A stretch of DNA of 64,000 nucleotides from NCBI RefSeq assembly GCF_013868135.1, contig NZ_JACEMU010000004.1:1612001-1676000 (forward strand), read 5' to 3'. Position numbers and translations under genes: made by a program. The notes beneath the pieces were generated by a model that searched no databases, was not told where the DNA came from, and was given only the letters and a program-made list of their open reading frames with translations. Of this stretch, positions 20,107-28,759 are shown piece after piece. The stretch comes from Paracoccus sp. S1E-3 (GTDB lineage: Bacteria; Pseudomonadota; Alphaproteobacteria; Rhodobacterales; Rhodobacteraceae). The stretch's first letter is position 1. Each line of letters starts with the position of its first letter.

Positions 20107-21039
20107 ATGTCGTCACTGCCGCAAGCCACTGATTCGCCGAAAGGCTATGCCTTTGCTCTGGGCGCCTACCTGCTCTGGGGGTTGCTGCCGCTTTACATGA
20201 AGGCGATGGCACATATCCCCCCGTCCGAGGTGATCGCCCACCGCGTCATCTGGTCGCTTCCGATCGCCTCGGGGGTGCTGCTGTATCAGCGCCGCACCAG
20301 CGACATCCGTGCCGCCATCACCCGGCCGCGCCTGCTGGCCATGGCCGCGCTGACGGCGGCGCTGATCAGCGTGAACTGGCTGATCTATGTCTGGTCCATC
20401 GGCAACGGCCATGCGCTGGAAGCGGCGCTGGGGTATTACATCAATCCGCTGTTTTCGGTCTGCCTCGCCGCGTTTCTGCTGGGCGAGCGGCTGACGCGGA
20501 TGCAATGGATCGCCATCGCCATTGCCGCCGCCGCGGTGGTGCTCCTCACGGTCGAGGCGGGGCGGCTGCCCGCCGTGGCCGTTGGCCTGACCCTCTCCTG
20601 GGGCTTCTATGCCTTCTTCAAGCGCAGCCTGCCGCTGGGTCCCAACCAGGGCTTCACGCTCGAGGTGATGCTGCTGACGCTGCCGGCCATCGCCTATCTG
20701 GTCTGGCTGACCAGTCAGGGCCAGGGCCATTTCGGCAAGAACTGGCGCGACACGCTGCTGCTGATCGGCTGCGGACCGGTCACCGCGATTCCGCTGATGT
20801 TCTATGCCAATGGCGCCAAGCTGCTGCGGCTGTCGACCATCGGCATCCTGCAATACATCACCCCGACCATGGTGTTCCTGATCGCCGTCTGGCTGTTCGG
20901 CGAACCGTTCGAGGGCGCCAAGCGCATCGCCTTCCCGATGATCTGGCTGGCGCTGGTGATCTATTCGGCGACGCTGATCCAGTCCGCCCGCGCCCGCCGC
21001 CGCGCTGCCCAGATGGAAACCAGCCTGCGCCCCGAATAG
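20107..21039 (+). CDS. rarD: RarD-type EamA permease
   Basis: Inner-membrane protein of 310 residues with about ten hydrophobic segments, two EamA repeats. The opening KGYAFALGAYLLWGLLPLYMK and VIAHRVIWSLP, and the later SWGFYAFFKRSLPLGP, are characteristic of the RarD subgroup, historically named chloramphenicol-sensitive; the actual substrate is not established. The ATG at 20107 begins the protein at the family's usual point. Followed after ten bases by the cysteine-repeat gene, probably in one transcript. Confidence 0.93.
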   Translation: MSSLPQATDSPKGYAFALGAYLLWGLLPLYMKAMAHIPPSEVIAHRVIWSLPIASGVLLYQRRTSDIRAAITRPRLLAMAALTAALISVNWLIYVWSIGNGHALEAALGYYINPLFSVCLAAFLLGERLTRMQWIAIAIAAAAVVLLTVEAGRLPAVAVGLTLSWGFYAFFKRSLPLGPNQGFTLEVMLLTLPAIAYLVWLTSQGQGHFGKNWRDTLLLIGCGPVTAIPLMFYANGAKLLRLSTIGILQYITPTMVFLIAVWLFGEPFEGAKRIAFPMIWLALVIYSATLIQSARARRRAAQMETSLRPE

Positions 21040-21049
21040 CGCGCGGCGC

Positions 21050-21937
21050 ATGACCTATGTCCTGATCGCCATCGCCGTGCTGCTGGTCTGGTTCGCGACC
21101 CTGCTCGCCGGCTTTCGACTGGTGGACCGGCAGATCGACGATCCCGAATCGCCGCAGGGCCAGCGGGAACGGACCTTCAGCTACGTCTTCATCGGCCTCG
21201 GCATGGGCTTCGTGTTGTGGAACAGCATCGATCCGCTGACCGCGCTTGGCTATCGGATCGACAATATCCGCCCCCTGGCCGCCCAATGCCGCGCGGCGGA
21301 AAATGCCGAGGCATGCGCCAGGCTTGCTCGGATCTATCGCGATGGGGTCTCCGGCGCCTGCGCCCTGCATACCGATGTCATCCGGCGGGAATGCGTGCTG
21401 GTCGCGCCCAATGCGACCAGGGCCGAGGAGTTTACCCGCCGCAGCTGCGCCGCCGGCCGGACCGAAAGCTGCCTGCGTGCGCTGCCGCCGCCCGACAGCT
21501 TCAGGCCGTTGCAGCCGGTCAAGCTGCGCTGCCAGCAGGGCGAGATGCTGGCCTGCGACGATTATCTTGCGCAATTTCCGCTGACCCCGCTGGACGATCT
21601 GCTGCCCGAGGCGCGGATTCAGGCGCTTTGCCATGCCGGCAATGCCTCGGTCTGCCTGCGCAGCGCGCGGGACGAGTTGCTGCGCTCCGTCCCCGCCCGA
21701 TCCGACCAACCCGTGCCGCCTTGGCCTGATCGCTTCCAGATCGAGGCGCAGGGTCTTGGCAGCTATGTCGGCGCCAGCCCGTCGCAGATCCTCGCGGCGA
21801 CAGCGCTGCTGAAAATGGCCGAGAACATTACTCTGGCGCGCGATTTCATCCGGCCCGGCAGCGACATCGCCATGACCCTGCGCGCCCAGATCGCCGACAT
21901 CGCCCTGCCCGGCCTGTCCGAGGGCGCGTCGTTCTAG
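21050..21937 (+). CDS. Membrane-anchored protein with repeated C-x2-G-x4-C units
   Basis: 295 residues. An N-terminal membrane helix (about 3-21), a second hydrophobic stretch (about 46-58), then a periplasmic or cytosolic domain with paired cysteines. Three units have the exact spacing C-x2-G-x4-C: 133-141 (CAAGRTESC), 161-169 (CQQGEMLAC) and 194-202 (CHAGNASVC); a looser one is C80-C89. The spacing recalls the disulfide-linked Sel1-like repeats of Helicobacter Hcp proteins, but the rest is too diverged to be sure. I do not recognise a named family. It follows rarD closely and overlaps the convergent acpS by four bases. Confidence 0.75.
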   Translation: MTYVLIAIAVLLVWFATLLAGFRLVDRQIDDPESPQGQRERTFSYVFIGLGMGFVLWNSIDPLTALGYRIDNIRPLAAQCRAAENAEACARLARIYRDGVSGACALHTDVIRRECVLVAPNATRAEEFTRRSCAAGRTESCLRALPPPDSFRPLQPVKLRCQQGEMLACDDYLAQFPLTPLDDLLPEARIQALCHAGNASVCLRSARDELLRSVPARSDQPVPPWPDRFQIEAQGLGSYVGASPSQILAATALLKMAENITLARDFIRPGSDIAMTLRAQIADIALPGLSEGASF

Positions 21938-22335
21938 CCGACCGGCCGCGCCTCGATCACCACGAAGGCCTGCGCCCAGGGGTGGTCGTCGGTCAGGGTG
22001 ACATGGACGATGGCCTCGTGCCCCGGCGGGGTCATCTTCGCCAGCCGCTCGGCCGCCCAGCCGGTCAGGGACATCACCGGCTGGCCGGTCCTGAGATTCG
22101 ACACCGCCATGTCCTTCCAGCTGATCCCCATCGCCAGCCCGGTGCCAAGCGCCTTTGAACAGGCCTCTTTCGCTGCCCAACGCTTGGCCAGCGTCCCGGC
22201 CTCGTCCTTGCGCCGCGCCGCCTTGGCGAGTTCGACGGGCGTGAAAACGCGGTTGCGAAAGCGGTCGCCATGACGGTTCAACACCCCCTGAATCCGGTCG
22301 ATATTCGCCAGATCTGTGCCGATGCCGAGGATCAT
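21934..22335 (-). CDS. acpS: Holo-[acyl-carrier-protein] synthase
   Basis: Transfers the 4'-phosphopantetheine arm of CoA to a serine of acyl-carrier protein, activating it for fatty-acid synthesis. The protein has 133 residues, the usual AcpS length. [15 protein letters not shown] holds the metal-binding Asp8 and [16 protein letters not shown] the catalytic Glu. The ATG overlaps the preceding secreted-protein gene by four bases. In most Rhodobacterales acpS lies between pdxJ and lepB; here lepB is 5.5 kb away on the opposite strand. Confidence 0.96.
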   Translation of the reverse strand: MILGIGTDLANIDRIQGVLNRHGDRFRNRVFTPVELAKAARRKDEAGTLAKRWAAKEACSKALGTGLAMGISWKDMAVSNLRTGQPVMSLTGWAAERLAKMTPPGHEAIVHVTLTDDHPWAQAFVVIEARPVG

Positions 22336-22787
22336 TCCGCCCTCATCCCGGCGGTGATCCTGCCCGAGGACTGGTCGACCGTCACCGTCAATTCGCGCTG
22401 AACAGCAGCCCCGTTGACGGGGTCATAGGCCTCGACCGGCATGGCCAGCACCAGTCCGCGCGCCGCGTCATAGCTGGCCTCGCGTGCGCCGAAATCGAGG
22501 TTCAGAAAGCCCGTGGGCCGACCGCCACCCCCCGACAGCGACACGACCTTGCACTGGCGACCGCCCGTTTCGTCCAAAGGCGGCGAGATCACCAGCAGGT
22601 GCAGCGCCGCCGCCGCCGGTTCCATCGTGTCCAGCACGGCGACACGGATCCGGCCCTCGGCATAGGTGGCAATGTGGTCCTCCCACGGCTCGGGCAGGTA
22701 TTCGGCCAGGGTCCAGTCGCCGCAATCGCCCACCGATTGCGCCGCCGCGGGTGCGGCCAGCAGCAGCGCGGCAAGCGCCAGCTTCAC
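22332..22787 (-). CDS. Secreted protein between pdxJ and acpS
   Basis: 151 residues starting at a GTG that overlaps the pdxJ stop (GTGA) and ending with an ATGA overlap into acpS, so it is tightly coupled to both. The signal peptide [17 protein letters not shown] is clear, making the product periplasmic. Two cysteines (in GDCGDW and RQCKVV) could form a disulfide. I do not recognise the family. Its place between a vitamin B6 gene and a lipid gene says little about its job, since it is exported while both neighbours act in the cytosol. Confidence 0.78.
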   Translation of the reverse strand: MKLALAALLLAAPAAAQSVGDCGDWTLAEYLPEPWEDHIATYAEGRIRVAVLDTMEPAAAALHLLVISPPLDETGGRQCKVVSLSGGGGRPTGFLNLDFGAREASYDAARGLVLAMPVEAYDPVNGAAVQRELTVTVDQSSGRITAGMRAE

Positions 22788-23518
22788 GCGCGGGCCTCGT
22801 CCATCAGGCGGCGCATCTCGCGGATGGCCGCGGGCAGGCCGATGAAGACAGACTCGGCGATCAGGAAATGGCCGATGTTCAGCTCGGCGATTTCGGGGAT
22901 GGCGGCGATGGGGGCGACATTGTCGAAGGTCAGGCCGTGGCCGGCATGGACCTCCAGCCCCAGCGAGGCGGCGAGGGCCGCGCCCTCGCGGATGGCGGCC
23001 AGTTCGGCGTCGCGTTCGCGGGTCCGTCCTTCGGTGTCGAAATCGCAATAGGCGCCGGTATGCAGTTCCACCACTGCCGCCCCGATCCGGGCCGAGGCGC
23101 GGATCTGCTCGGGCTGATGCCCGATGAACATCGACACCCTGCTGCCCGCCTCGCGCAGCGGCGCGATATAGCGGGCAAGCGCCTCCTCGTTCCCGGCCAC
23201 ATCGAGGCCGCCTTCGGTGGTGCGTTCCTCGCGCTTTTCGGGGACCAGACAGATGGCATGGGGTTTGTGGCGCAGGGCGATGGTCTGCATCTCTGCGGTC
23301 GCCGCCATTTCAAGGTTCAGGGGCAGGCGCAGCCCTTCCATCAGCGCGTCGATATCGGTGTCGGTGATGTGGCGGCGGTCCTCGCGCAGATGGGCGGTGA
23401 TGCCGTCGGCCCCCGCCTCCTGCGCCAGCAGGGCGGCGCGCAGCGGATCGGGCCAGGGCGTGCCGCGGGCGTTGCGGATCGTCGCCACGTGGTCGATATT
23501 GACGCCAAGTCTCAGCAT
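22784..23518 (-). CDS. pdxJ: Pyridoxine 5'-phosphate synthase
   Basis: Last step of the DXP-dependent vitamin B6 pathway: joins 1-deoxyxylulose 5-phosphate and 3-amino-2-oxopropyl phosphate to make pyridoxine 5'-phosphate. The protein has 244 residues and a TIM-barrel fold. [17 protein letters not shown] (3-19), HLREDRRHI (about 46-54), [15 protein letters not shown] and the C-terminal [13 protein letters not shown] are family blocks. It heads a three-gene minus-strand operon with the secreted protein and acpS. Confidence 0.97.
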   Translation of the reverse strand: MLRLGVNIDHVATIRNARGTPWPDPLRAALLAQEAGADGITAHLREDRRHITDTDIDALMEGLRLPLNLEMAATAEMQTIALRHKPHAICLVPEKREERTTEGGLDVAGNEEALARYIAPLREAGSRVSMFIGHQPEQIRASARIGAAVVELHTGAYCDFDTEGRTRERDAELAAIREGAALAASLGLEVHAGHGLTFDNVAPIAAIPEIAELNIGHFLIAESVFIGLPAAIREMRRLMDEARA

Positions 23519-23542
23519 GTCGGCACCTCCTGCAACGCTATC

Positions 23543-24370
23543 CTAAAGCGGCGCCGGCGGGGCGGCCAGTCCCGTCGCGGTGATCCACCAATCCCCAGGC
23601 CCGGTGCCGATCCGGTAAGCCGCCAGCCCGGCGGCGGCGGCATCGGCGAAGATCCCGAAGCAGGTCGCCCCCGATCCCGACATCCGCGCCAGCAACGCGC
23701 CCTCGGCCCGCAGCGCGGCCAGAACATCGCTGACCGCCGGACACAGCGCTTCCGCCGCGGGCTGAAGATCGTTGCGGCAGGCGGACAGGTAATCCACCAG
23801 CCCGGCCAGATCGAAGCGGTCGGGCATCGGCGGCAGCGGCGGATTATCCTTCTGCGCCAGCGCCTTGAAGATCTGCGGAGTGGAGATTCCGATGCCCGGA
23901 TTGATCAGCACCAGATGCAGGTCGGGCAGCGGCGGCAGCGGGTCCAGTACTTCGCCCACGCCGCCCATCCGCAAGGGGCGCGAGGCGAGGCAGGCCGGCA
24001 CATCCGCGCCCAGCCGGTCGGGACGCGCAGGCAGCGGCACGCCCATACGTGCCAGCCCGCGCAGCACGGCCGCCGCATCGGCCGAGCCGCCGCCAATGCC
24101 CGAGGCCACCGGCAGGTTCTTGGTCAGCCCGATCGTGACCTCTGCCCCGGCCAGCCGGGCGGCGTCGAGACACAGATTGTCATCAACGGGCAGTCCGGCA
24201 CCGAACTGGCCGTCAATCCGCAGCGACAAGGGGCCGGGGTCCAGCCGCACCGCATCGCCCGCCGCCGCGAAGACCACCAGCGAATCCAGCAGGTGATAGC
24301 CATCGGCGCGCTGCCCGGTCACATGCAGGGCCAGGTTCAGCTTGGCCGGCGCGGCCTCCTCGACCGTCAT
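23543..24370 (-). CDS. ispE: 4-diphosphocytidyl-2-C-methyl-D-erythritol kinase
   Basis: GHMP-family kinase of 275 residues in the MEP isoprenoid pathway, phosphorylating CDP-methylerythritol at the 2-hydroxyl. The ATP-binding glycine loop is PVASGIGGGSADAA (87-100); PAKLNLALHVTGQRADGYH (8-26) holds the substrate lysine and histidine, and MSGSGATCFGIF near the C-terminus is GHMP motif III. The ATG at 24370 overlaps the TPR gene stop by four bases. The TPR-ispE order is common in Rhodobacterales. Confidence 0.96.
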   Translation of the reverse strand: MTVEEAAPAKLNLALHVTGQRADGYHLLDSLVVFAAAGDAVRLDPGPLSLRIDGQFGAGLPVDDNLCLDAARLAGAEVTIGLTKNLPVASGIGGGSADAAAVLRGLARMGVPLPARPDRLGADVPACLASRPLRMGGVGEVLDPLPPLPDLHLVLINPGIGISTPQIFKALAQKDNPPLPPMPDRFDLAGLVDYLSACRNDLQPAAEALCPAVSDVLAALRAEGALLARMSGSGATCFGIFADAAAAGLAAYRIGTGPGDWWITATGLAAPPAPL

Positions 24371-26238
24371 TCGGCGGGCGGCACGTCCTCGCCGTCCTCC
24401 GGGGTTTCGGGGGGCGCGGGCGGCGGTGGCGGCGGCAGCTTGCCGCCATTGGCCTTTTCCTCGGCCAGCACCGCGTCGAGGCCGCGATCCAGCTTGGCGC
24501 GGATGCGGTAGATATCCTCTTCGGATTCGGGCTTGAAGCTGAGCGCGCGCATCCACTGGATCTCGGCCTCGCGCTTGCGCCCGACCATCCAGTAGATGTC
24601 GCCGAGATGGTCGTTCACCAGCGGATCGGTGCTCATCTCCAGCACGGCGCGTTCCTGCGGGCCCACGGCCTCGGGATACCGACCGAGGCGATACAGCGCC
24701 CAGCCCAGCGAATCGAGGATATAGCCATCGTCCGGCGACAAGTCGACCGCGCGCTGGATCAGGCGCAGCGCCTCGTCCAGGTTCTTGCCGCGATCGACAT
24801 AGGAATAGCCCAGATAGTTCAGCATCTGCGCATTGTCCGGGCGCATCTTCAGCGCAGCCTTCAGATCGGCCTCGGCGCGGTCGAACTGGCCGCTGCGCTC
24901 CAGCGCGATGGCGCGGGCGTAAAGCGGGAACCACAGCGTGTTTTCATCGGTCGGATCAATCAGGGTCAGGGCCTTGTCATAGGCGGATACCGCCTCGGCC
25001 CATTTGTTCTGCTGTCGCATCAGGTCGCCGCGCGCGATCCAGGCCTCGGCCATGTCGGGACGGCTTTCGGTCAGGGCGACGGCGGCCTTTTCGGCATCCT
25101 CCGTCCGCTCGGCGCGGGCGAGGGCGTCGATCCGGCCCAGTTCGGCCAGCGGGCGCAGTTGGCCCTTGTCGCGCAGGGTGGTGAACTCGGCCTCGGCGGC
25201 GGCGAACTGGCCGGTGGCCTGCAGCATCTGCGCCACCATCAGCCGCGCATCGGCCATCTCGGGCGCGATATAGCTGGCGAGGCGGGCATGGATCAGCCCC
25301 AGCGGCGTCGGCTCCACGTCGCTGTCCAGCAGGGTGGCGAAGGTCAGGAACACCTGGGCGATGCCGTCACGGGGGCCGGTCACGAAATCGAACGGCACCT
25401 CCTCCGAGGTTTTCAGCCGTGCCAGCAGCTCGTCGGCGGCACTGTCGACGCCGATGCCGTCATCGGTGATCTGTTCCAGCAGCGCGATGGCTTCGTCCCG
25501 GCGATCCAGCTGCGCCAGCACCTGCGCCCGCGCCAACGCGCCGATCAGATTCTGCTCGGGCCTTTCGGTCTCCAACAGCTTGGCCGCGCCCTCGAAATCG
25601 CCCACCAGCGCTTTCGACAGGGCGCGGTGATACTCGACCAGACCTTCGGTCCCGCGAACCTTGCGCATCTCCAGAAAGGCGGCATCGGCATCGGCGGCCT
25701 TGCCCTGCCCCAGCAGCGCCCAGGCGCGCAGCATCCCGTCGAACAGCCGCTCGGTGCTTTCGTCCTCGGCGCGGGCCGCGTCCAGGAGGCCGATCAGCCC
25801 GGCCCAGTCTTCCTGCCGGGCCAGCTTGCTCCGCTCGACCAGGCCGACGATCTGCGAGGGCCGGGTGCCCGCATCGGCCCGCGTCATCTCGTCCGCCATC
25901 GTCACCGCGCGGTCGATCTGCCCCGAGGCCAGCAGCGACATCAGCGCGCTGTCGCTGATGAACCGCGCCGAGGGATCCTGCTTCAGCGCCCGCAGGTAGT
26001 AATTGGCGGCAGCGCCAAAGTCGCTGTCGGTCGCAGCGACGCGACCGGCCAGATAGGGACCGGCAAGACCCCTGGTCAGCGGCGCGGCGGTGCCGTCGGG
26101 CCGCATCTCGGGGGCGGCGACGCTGTCGCCGCCGCGATCGGGCCGGGGCGGCGGCGGCCTGTCGTCCTGCGCCCCCGCCGGAAGGGCGGCGGGAAGGGCG
26201 ATCAGGGCGGCGAGTGCCAGCGAGTGCAGAAGGTTCAT
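24367..26238 (-). CDS. Exported tetratricopeptide-repeat protein
   Basis: 623 residues with a signal peptide (1-23, ending AGA) and some ten or more helical-pair repeats of the TPR type across residues 70-600; the clearest are near the C-terminus (PDNAQMLNYLGYSYVDRG, SPDDGYILDSLGWALYRLG, TDPLVNDHLGDIYWMVGR). The tail is proline-rich (PPPPPPAPPETPE). A periplasmic scaffold for protein contacts is the likely role; no enzyme domain is seen. Coupled to ispE by a 4-base overlap. Confidence 0.9.
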   Translation of the reverse strand: MNLLHSLALAALIALPAALPAGAQDDRPPPPRPDRGGDSVAAPEMRPDGTAAPLTRGLAGPYLAGRVAATDSDFGAAANYYLRALKQDPSARFISDSALMSLLASGQIDRAVTMADEMTRADAGTRPSQIVGLVERSKLARQEDWAGLIGLLDAARAEDESTERLFDGMLRAWALLGQGKAADADAAFLEMRKVRGTEGLVEYHRALSKALVGDFEGAAKLLETERPEQNLIGALARAQVLAQLDRRDEAIALLEQITDDGIGVDSAADELLARLKTSEEVPFDFVTGPRDGIAQVFLTFATLLDSDVEPTPLGLIHARLASYIAPEMADARLMVAQMLQATGQFAAAEAEFTTLRDKGQLRPLAELGRIDALARAERTEDAEKAAVALTESRPDMAEAWIARGDLMRQQNKWAEAVSAYDKALTLIDPTDENTLWFPLYARAIALERSGQFDRAEADLKAALKMRPDNAQMLNYLGYSYVDRGKNLDEALRLIQRAVDLSPDDGYILDSLGWALYRLGRYPEAVGPQERAVLEMSTDPLVNDHLGDIYWMVGRKREAEIQWMRALSFKPESEEDIYRIRAKLDRGLDAVLAEEKANGGKLPPPPPPAPPETPEDGEDVPPAE

Positions 26239-26329
26239 CAGCGCAATCCGGGTTTCGGTGTCGGCCCGACCCTAGCCGCGCCGCCGCCGACACGCAACGC
26301 CGCCCCGGAAACTGGGCAAAACCCCGCGA

Positions 26330-27985
26330 TCACATGTTCGGGTAGTTCGGCCCGTCGCCCCCCTGCGGCGTCGTCCAGACAATGTTCTGCGACGGGTCCT
26401 TGATGTCGCAGGTCTTGCAATGAACGCAGTTCTGGAAATTGATCTGGAAGCGCGGGCCGTCGGCGCCCTCGATCACCTCATACACGCCCGCCGGGCAGTA
26501 ACGCTGCGCGGGTTCGGCATATTCGGGCAGGTTCACCGCGATGGGCACCGAGGCATCCTTCAGCTTCAGATGCGAGGGCTGGCTTTCCTCGTGATTGGTG
26601 AAGGAATAGGCCACATTGGTCAGCCGGTCGAAGGACAGTTTCCCATCCGGGCGCGGATAGTTGATTTCCTTGAAATCCTTGGCCTTTCCGGTTGCCTGCG
26701 CATCGGTCTTGCCATGTTTCAGCGTCCCCAGCGGATTCCAGCCGGTCAGGTTCGCAACCCACATATCGAAACCGCCCAGCACCAGACTGGCGGTCAGGCC
26801 CAGCTTCGACCACAGCGGCTTGACGTTGCGGACCGGCTTCAGGTCCCTGGCGATCGGGCCGCTGCGCAGATCGGTTTCATAGGCCAGCAGTTCGTCACCC
26901 TCGCGGCCTTCGGCAATCGCGGCTGCGGCGGCATTGGCGGCGGCGATGCCCGAGAGCATGGCGTTATGGTTGCCCTTGATGCGCGGCACGTTGACCAGCC
27001 CGGCCGAACATCCCAGCAGCGCGCCGCCGGGGAAGGTCAGTTTCGGGATCGACTGCCAGCCGCCTTCACTGATGGCGCGGGCGCCGTAGGCCACGCGCTT
27101 GCCGCCTTCCAGCAGTTCGGCCACCATCGGGTGATGCTTGAAGCGCTGGAATTCCATGTAAGGATAGAGGTAGGGGTTGGCATAGTTCAGGTGGACCACG
27201 AAGCCGACCAGAACCTGATTGTTTTCCATGTGATAGATGAAGCTGCCGCCGCCGGCATTCTTGCCCAGCGGCCAGCCCATCGTGTGGGTGACGGTGCCCG
27301 GCTTGAACTTGGCCGGATCGACCTCCCAGATCTCCTTCATGCCGAGGCCGAATTTCTGCGGCTCGTGCCCGTCGGACAGCTCGTAGCGTTCCATCACCTG
27401 CTTGGACAGCGACCCGCGCACACCCTCGGCCAGCAGCACGTATTTGCCGCGCAGTTCCATGCCGGGTTCGTATTGCGGGCCGGGGGTGCCGTCGGGGTTC
27501 AGCCCCATCTCGCCGGCGATGACACCGGCCACGCGGTCGCCGTCCATCACCAGCGCCGAACAGGCCATGCCGGGGAAGATCTCGACGCCCATCGCCTCGG
27601 CCTGCTCCGCCATCCAGCGGGTGACATTGCCCATCGAGACGATGTATTTGCCGTGGTTCGACATCAGCGGCGGCATCGGCCAGTTCGGCACCCGGACCTG
27701 CCCGCCCTCACCCAGCACATAGAAATTGTCGGCGGTGACTTCCTGATGAATTGGCGCGCCCTTGTCGCGCCAATCCGGGATCAGCGCGTCCAGACCCGAG
27801 GTGTCCAGCACCGCACCCGACAGGATATGCGCCCCGATCTCGGAGCCTTTTTCCAGCACCACCACATTCAGGTCGGGGTCGATCTGCTTCAGCCGGATCG
27901 CCGCTGACAGGCCGGCCGGGCCGCCGCCGACGATGACAACGTCGAATTCCATCGACTCGCGTTCGATCTGATCTTGATCGGCCAT
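26330..27985 (-). CDS. Electron-transfer flavoprotein-ubiquinone oxidoreductase
   Basis: Membrane-associated enzyme of 551 residues that passes electrons from electron-transfer flavoprotein, reduced by acyl-CoA and other dehydrogenases, to ubiquinone. The FAD site is VVIVGGGPAGLSAAIR (16-31), with HILSGAVLD and a second FAD block VAGVIAGEMG. The C-terminal cysteines in RYCPAGVYEV and NCVHCKTCDIKDP bind one 4Fe-4S cluster. It links with acyl-CoA oxidation, of which one dehydrogenase is encoded at 32.8-34.5 kb. Divergent from greA. Confidence 0.97.
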   Translation of the reverse strand: MADQDQIERESMEFDVVIVGGGPAGLSAAIRLKQIDPDLNVVVLEKGSEIGAHILSGAVLDTSGLDALIPDWRDKGAPIHQEVTADNFYVLGEGGQVRVPNWPMPPLMSNHGKYIVSMGNVTRWMAEQAEAMGVEIFPGMACSALVMDGDRVAGVIAGEMGLNPDGTPGPQYEPGMELRGKYVLLAEGVRGSLSKQVMERYELSDGHEPQKFGLGMKEIWEVDPAKFKPGTVTHTMGWPLGKNAGGGSFIYHMENNQVLVGFVVHLNYANPYLYPYMEFQRFKHHPMVAELLEGGKRVAYGARAISEGGWQSIPKLTFPGGALLGCSAGLVNVPRIKGNHNAMLSGIAAANAAAAAIAEGREGDELLAYETDLRSGPIARDLKPVRNVKPLWSKLGLTASLVLGGFDMWVANLTGWNPLGTLKHGKTDAQATGKAKDFKEINYPRPDGKLSFDRLTNVAYSFTNHEESQPSHLKLKDASVPIAVNLPEYAEPAQRYCPAGVYEVIEGADGPRFQINFQNCVHCKTCDIKDPSQNIVWTTPQGGDGPNYPNM

Positions 27986-28288
27986 GGCTTGCCCTCCCGC
28001 TTGCAGAATGCCTGATCCGTCCTAGCGGCTGAACCGCGCGCGGGCAATAATTACGCGGCGGTGCAGCATGACGTTAGCGGAATATTAGCGGTTCTGCGGC
28101 CAGACTTCCCCCGGCGCCCACAAGTTTGCGCGATGCTTCGCCGAATTGGCACCGCGCGGCTTGCATTGCGGGCGCGGATCGGGGAACGCTACTGACAACG
28201 GAATCGCGCACCCCTGCCATTGGCTTGGCAGGGGTTTTTCCCAACACCCGTCGCGGATCAGGCCGCGGCAACCAAAGGCAGAACGACG
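27986..28288. promoter_or_regulatory. Divergent promoter region and greA leader
   Basis: 303 bases without a protein gene. It must hold the promoter of the ETF oxidoreductase (minus) and of greA (plus). The plus-strand half contains an intrinsic terminator (own entry) about 50 bases before the greA ATG. I could not place -35/-10 boxes with confidence. Confidence 0.5.
28211..28239 (+). terminator. Intrinsic terminator in the greA leader
   Basis: CCCCTGCCA pairs perfectly with TGGCAGGGG (28211-28219 with 28226-28234) across a 6-base loop and runs into TTTTT at 28235-28239. It points toward greA, 50 bases before its ATG, and no plus-strand gene lies upstream for it to end. It therefore looks like an attenuator and/or the 3' end of a short leader RNA, as known for greA in Escherichia coli (GraL). 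Confidence 0.75.
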
Positions 28289-28759
28289 ATGGAAAAGATC
28301 CCCATGACCCGCGGCGGCTTCGATCAGCTGGACGCAGAACTTCGCGACCTGAAAGGGACCGAGCGGCCGGCGATCATCGCCGCCATCGCCGAAGCGCGCG
28401 AACATGGCGATCTGTCGGAAAACGCCGAATACCACTCCGCCCGCGAAAAGCAGAGCTTCATCGAGGGCCGGATCAAGGAACTGGAAATCGTGCTGTCGCG
28501 GGCCGAGGTGATCGATCCGTCGAAATTCTCGGGCGCGGTCAAGTTCGGCGCCACTGTGCAATTGCTGGACGAAGATACCGAGGAGGAGAAGACCTATCAG
28601 ATCGTCGGCGAACATGAGGCGAGTCTGGAAAAGGGCCTGCTGAACATGCGCTCGCCGCTGGCGCGCGCGCTGATCGGCAAGGAAGAAGGCGATGTGGTCG
28701 AGGTGCAGACCCCCGGCGGCGTGAAAAGCTACGAAATCCTGTCCGTGCGTTTCGCGTGA
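28289..28759 (+). CDS. greA: Transcription elongation factor GreA
   Basis: Frees backtracked RNA polymerase by stimulating cleavage of the nascent RNA. The protein has 156 residues: an N-terminal coiled-coil finger (about 1-75) with the acidic tip DLSENAEYH that enters the secondary channel, and a C-terminal globular domain with [11 protein letters not shown] and [17 protein letters not shown]. The start at 28289 (MEKIPMT) is the family start. An intrinsic terminator lies in the leader. The TGA is overlapped by the ATG of the next gene (TGATG). Confidence 0.97.
   Translation: MEKIPMTRGGFDQLDAELRDLKGTERPAIIAAIAEAREHGDLSENAEYHSAREKQSFIEGRIKELEIVLSRAEVIDPSKFSGAVKFGATVQLLDEDTEEEKTYQIVGEHEASLEKGLLNMRSPLARALIGKEEGDVVEVQTPGGVKSYEILSVRFA

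Noticed and set aside
22484..26403. Two long plus-strand frames (22484-24511 and 24607-26403)
   Set aside because: They mirror pdxJ, ispE and the TPR gene and have no family features.
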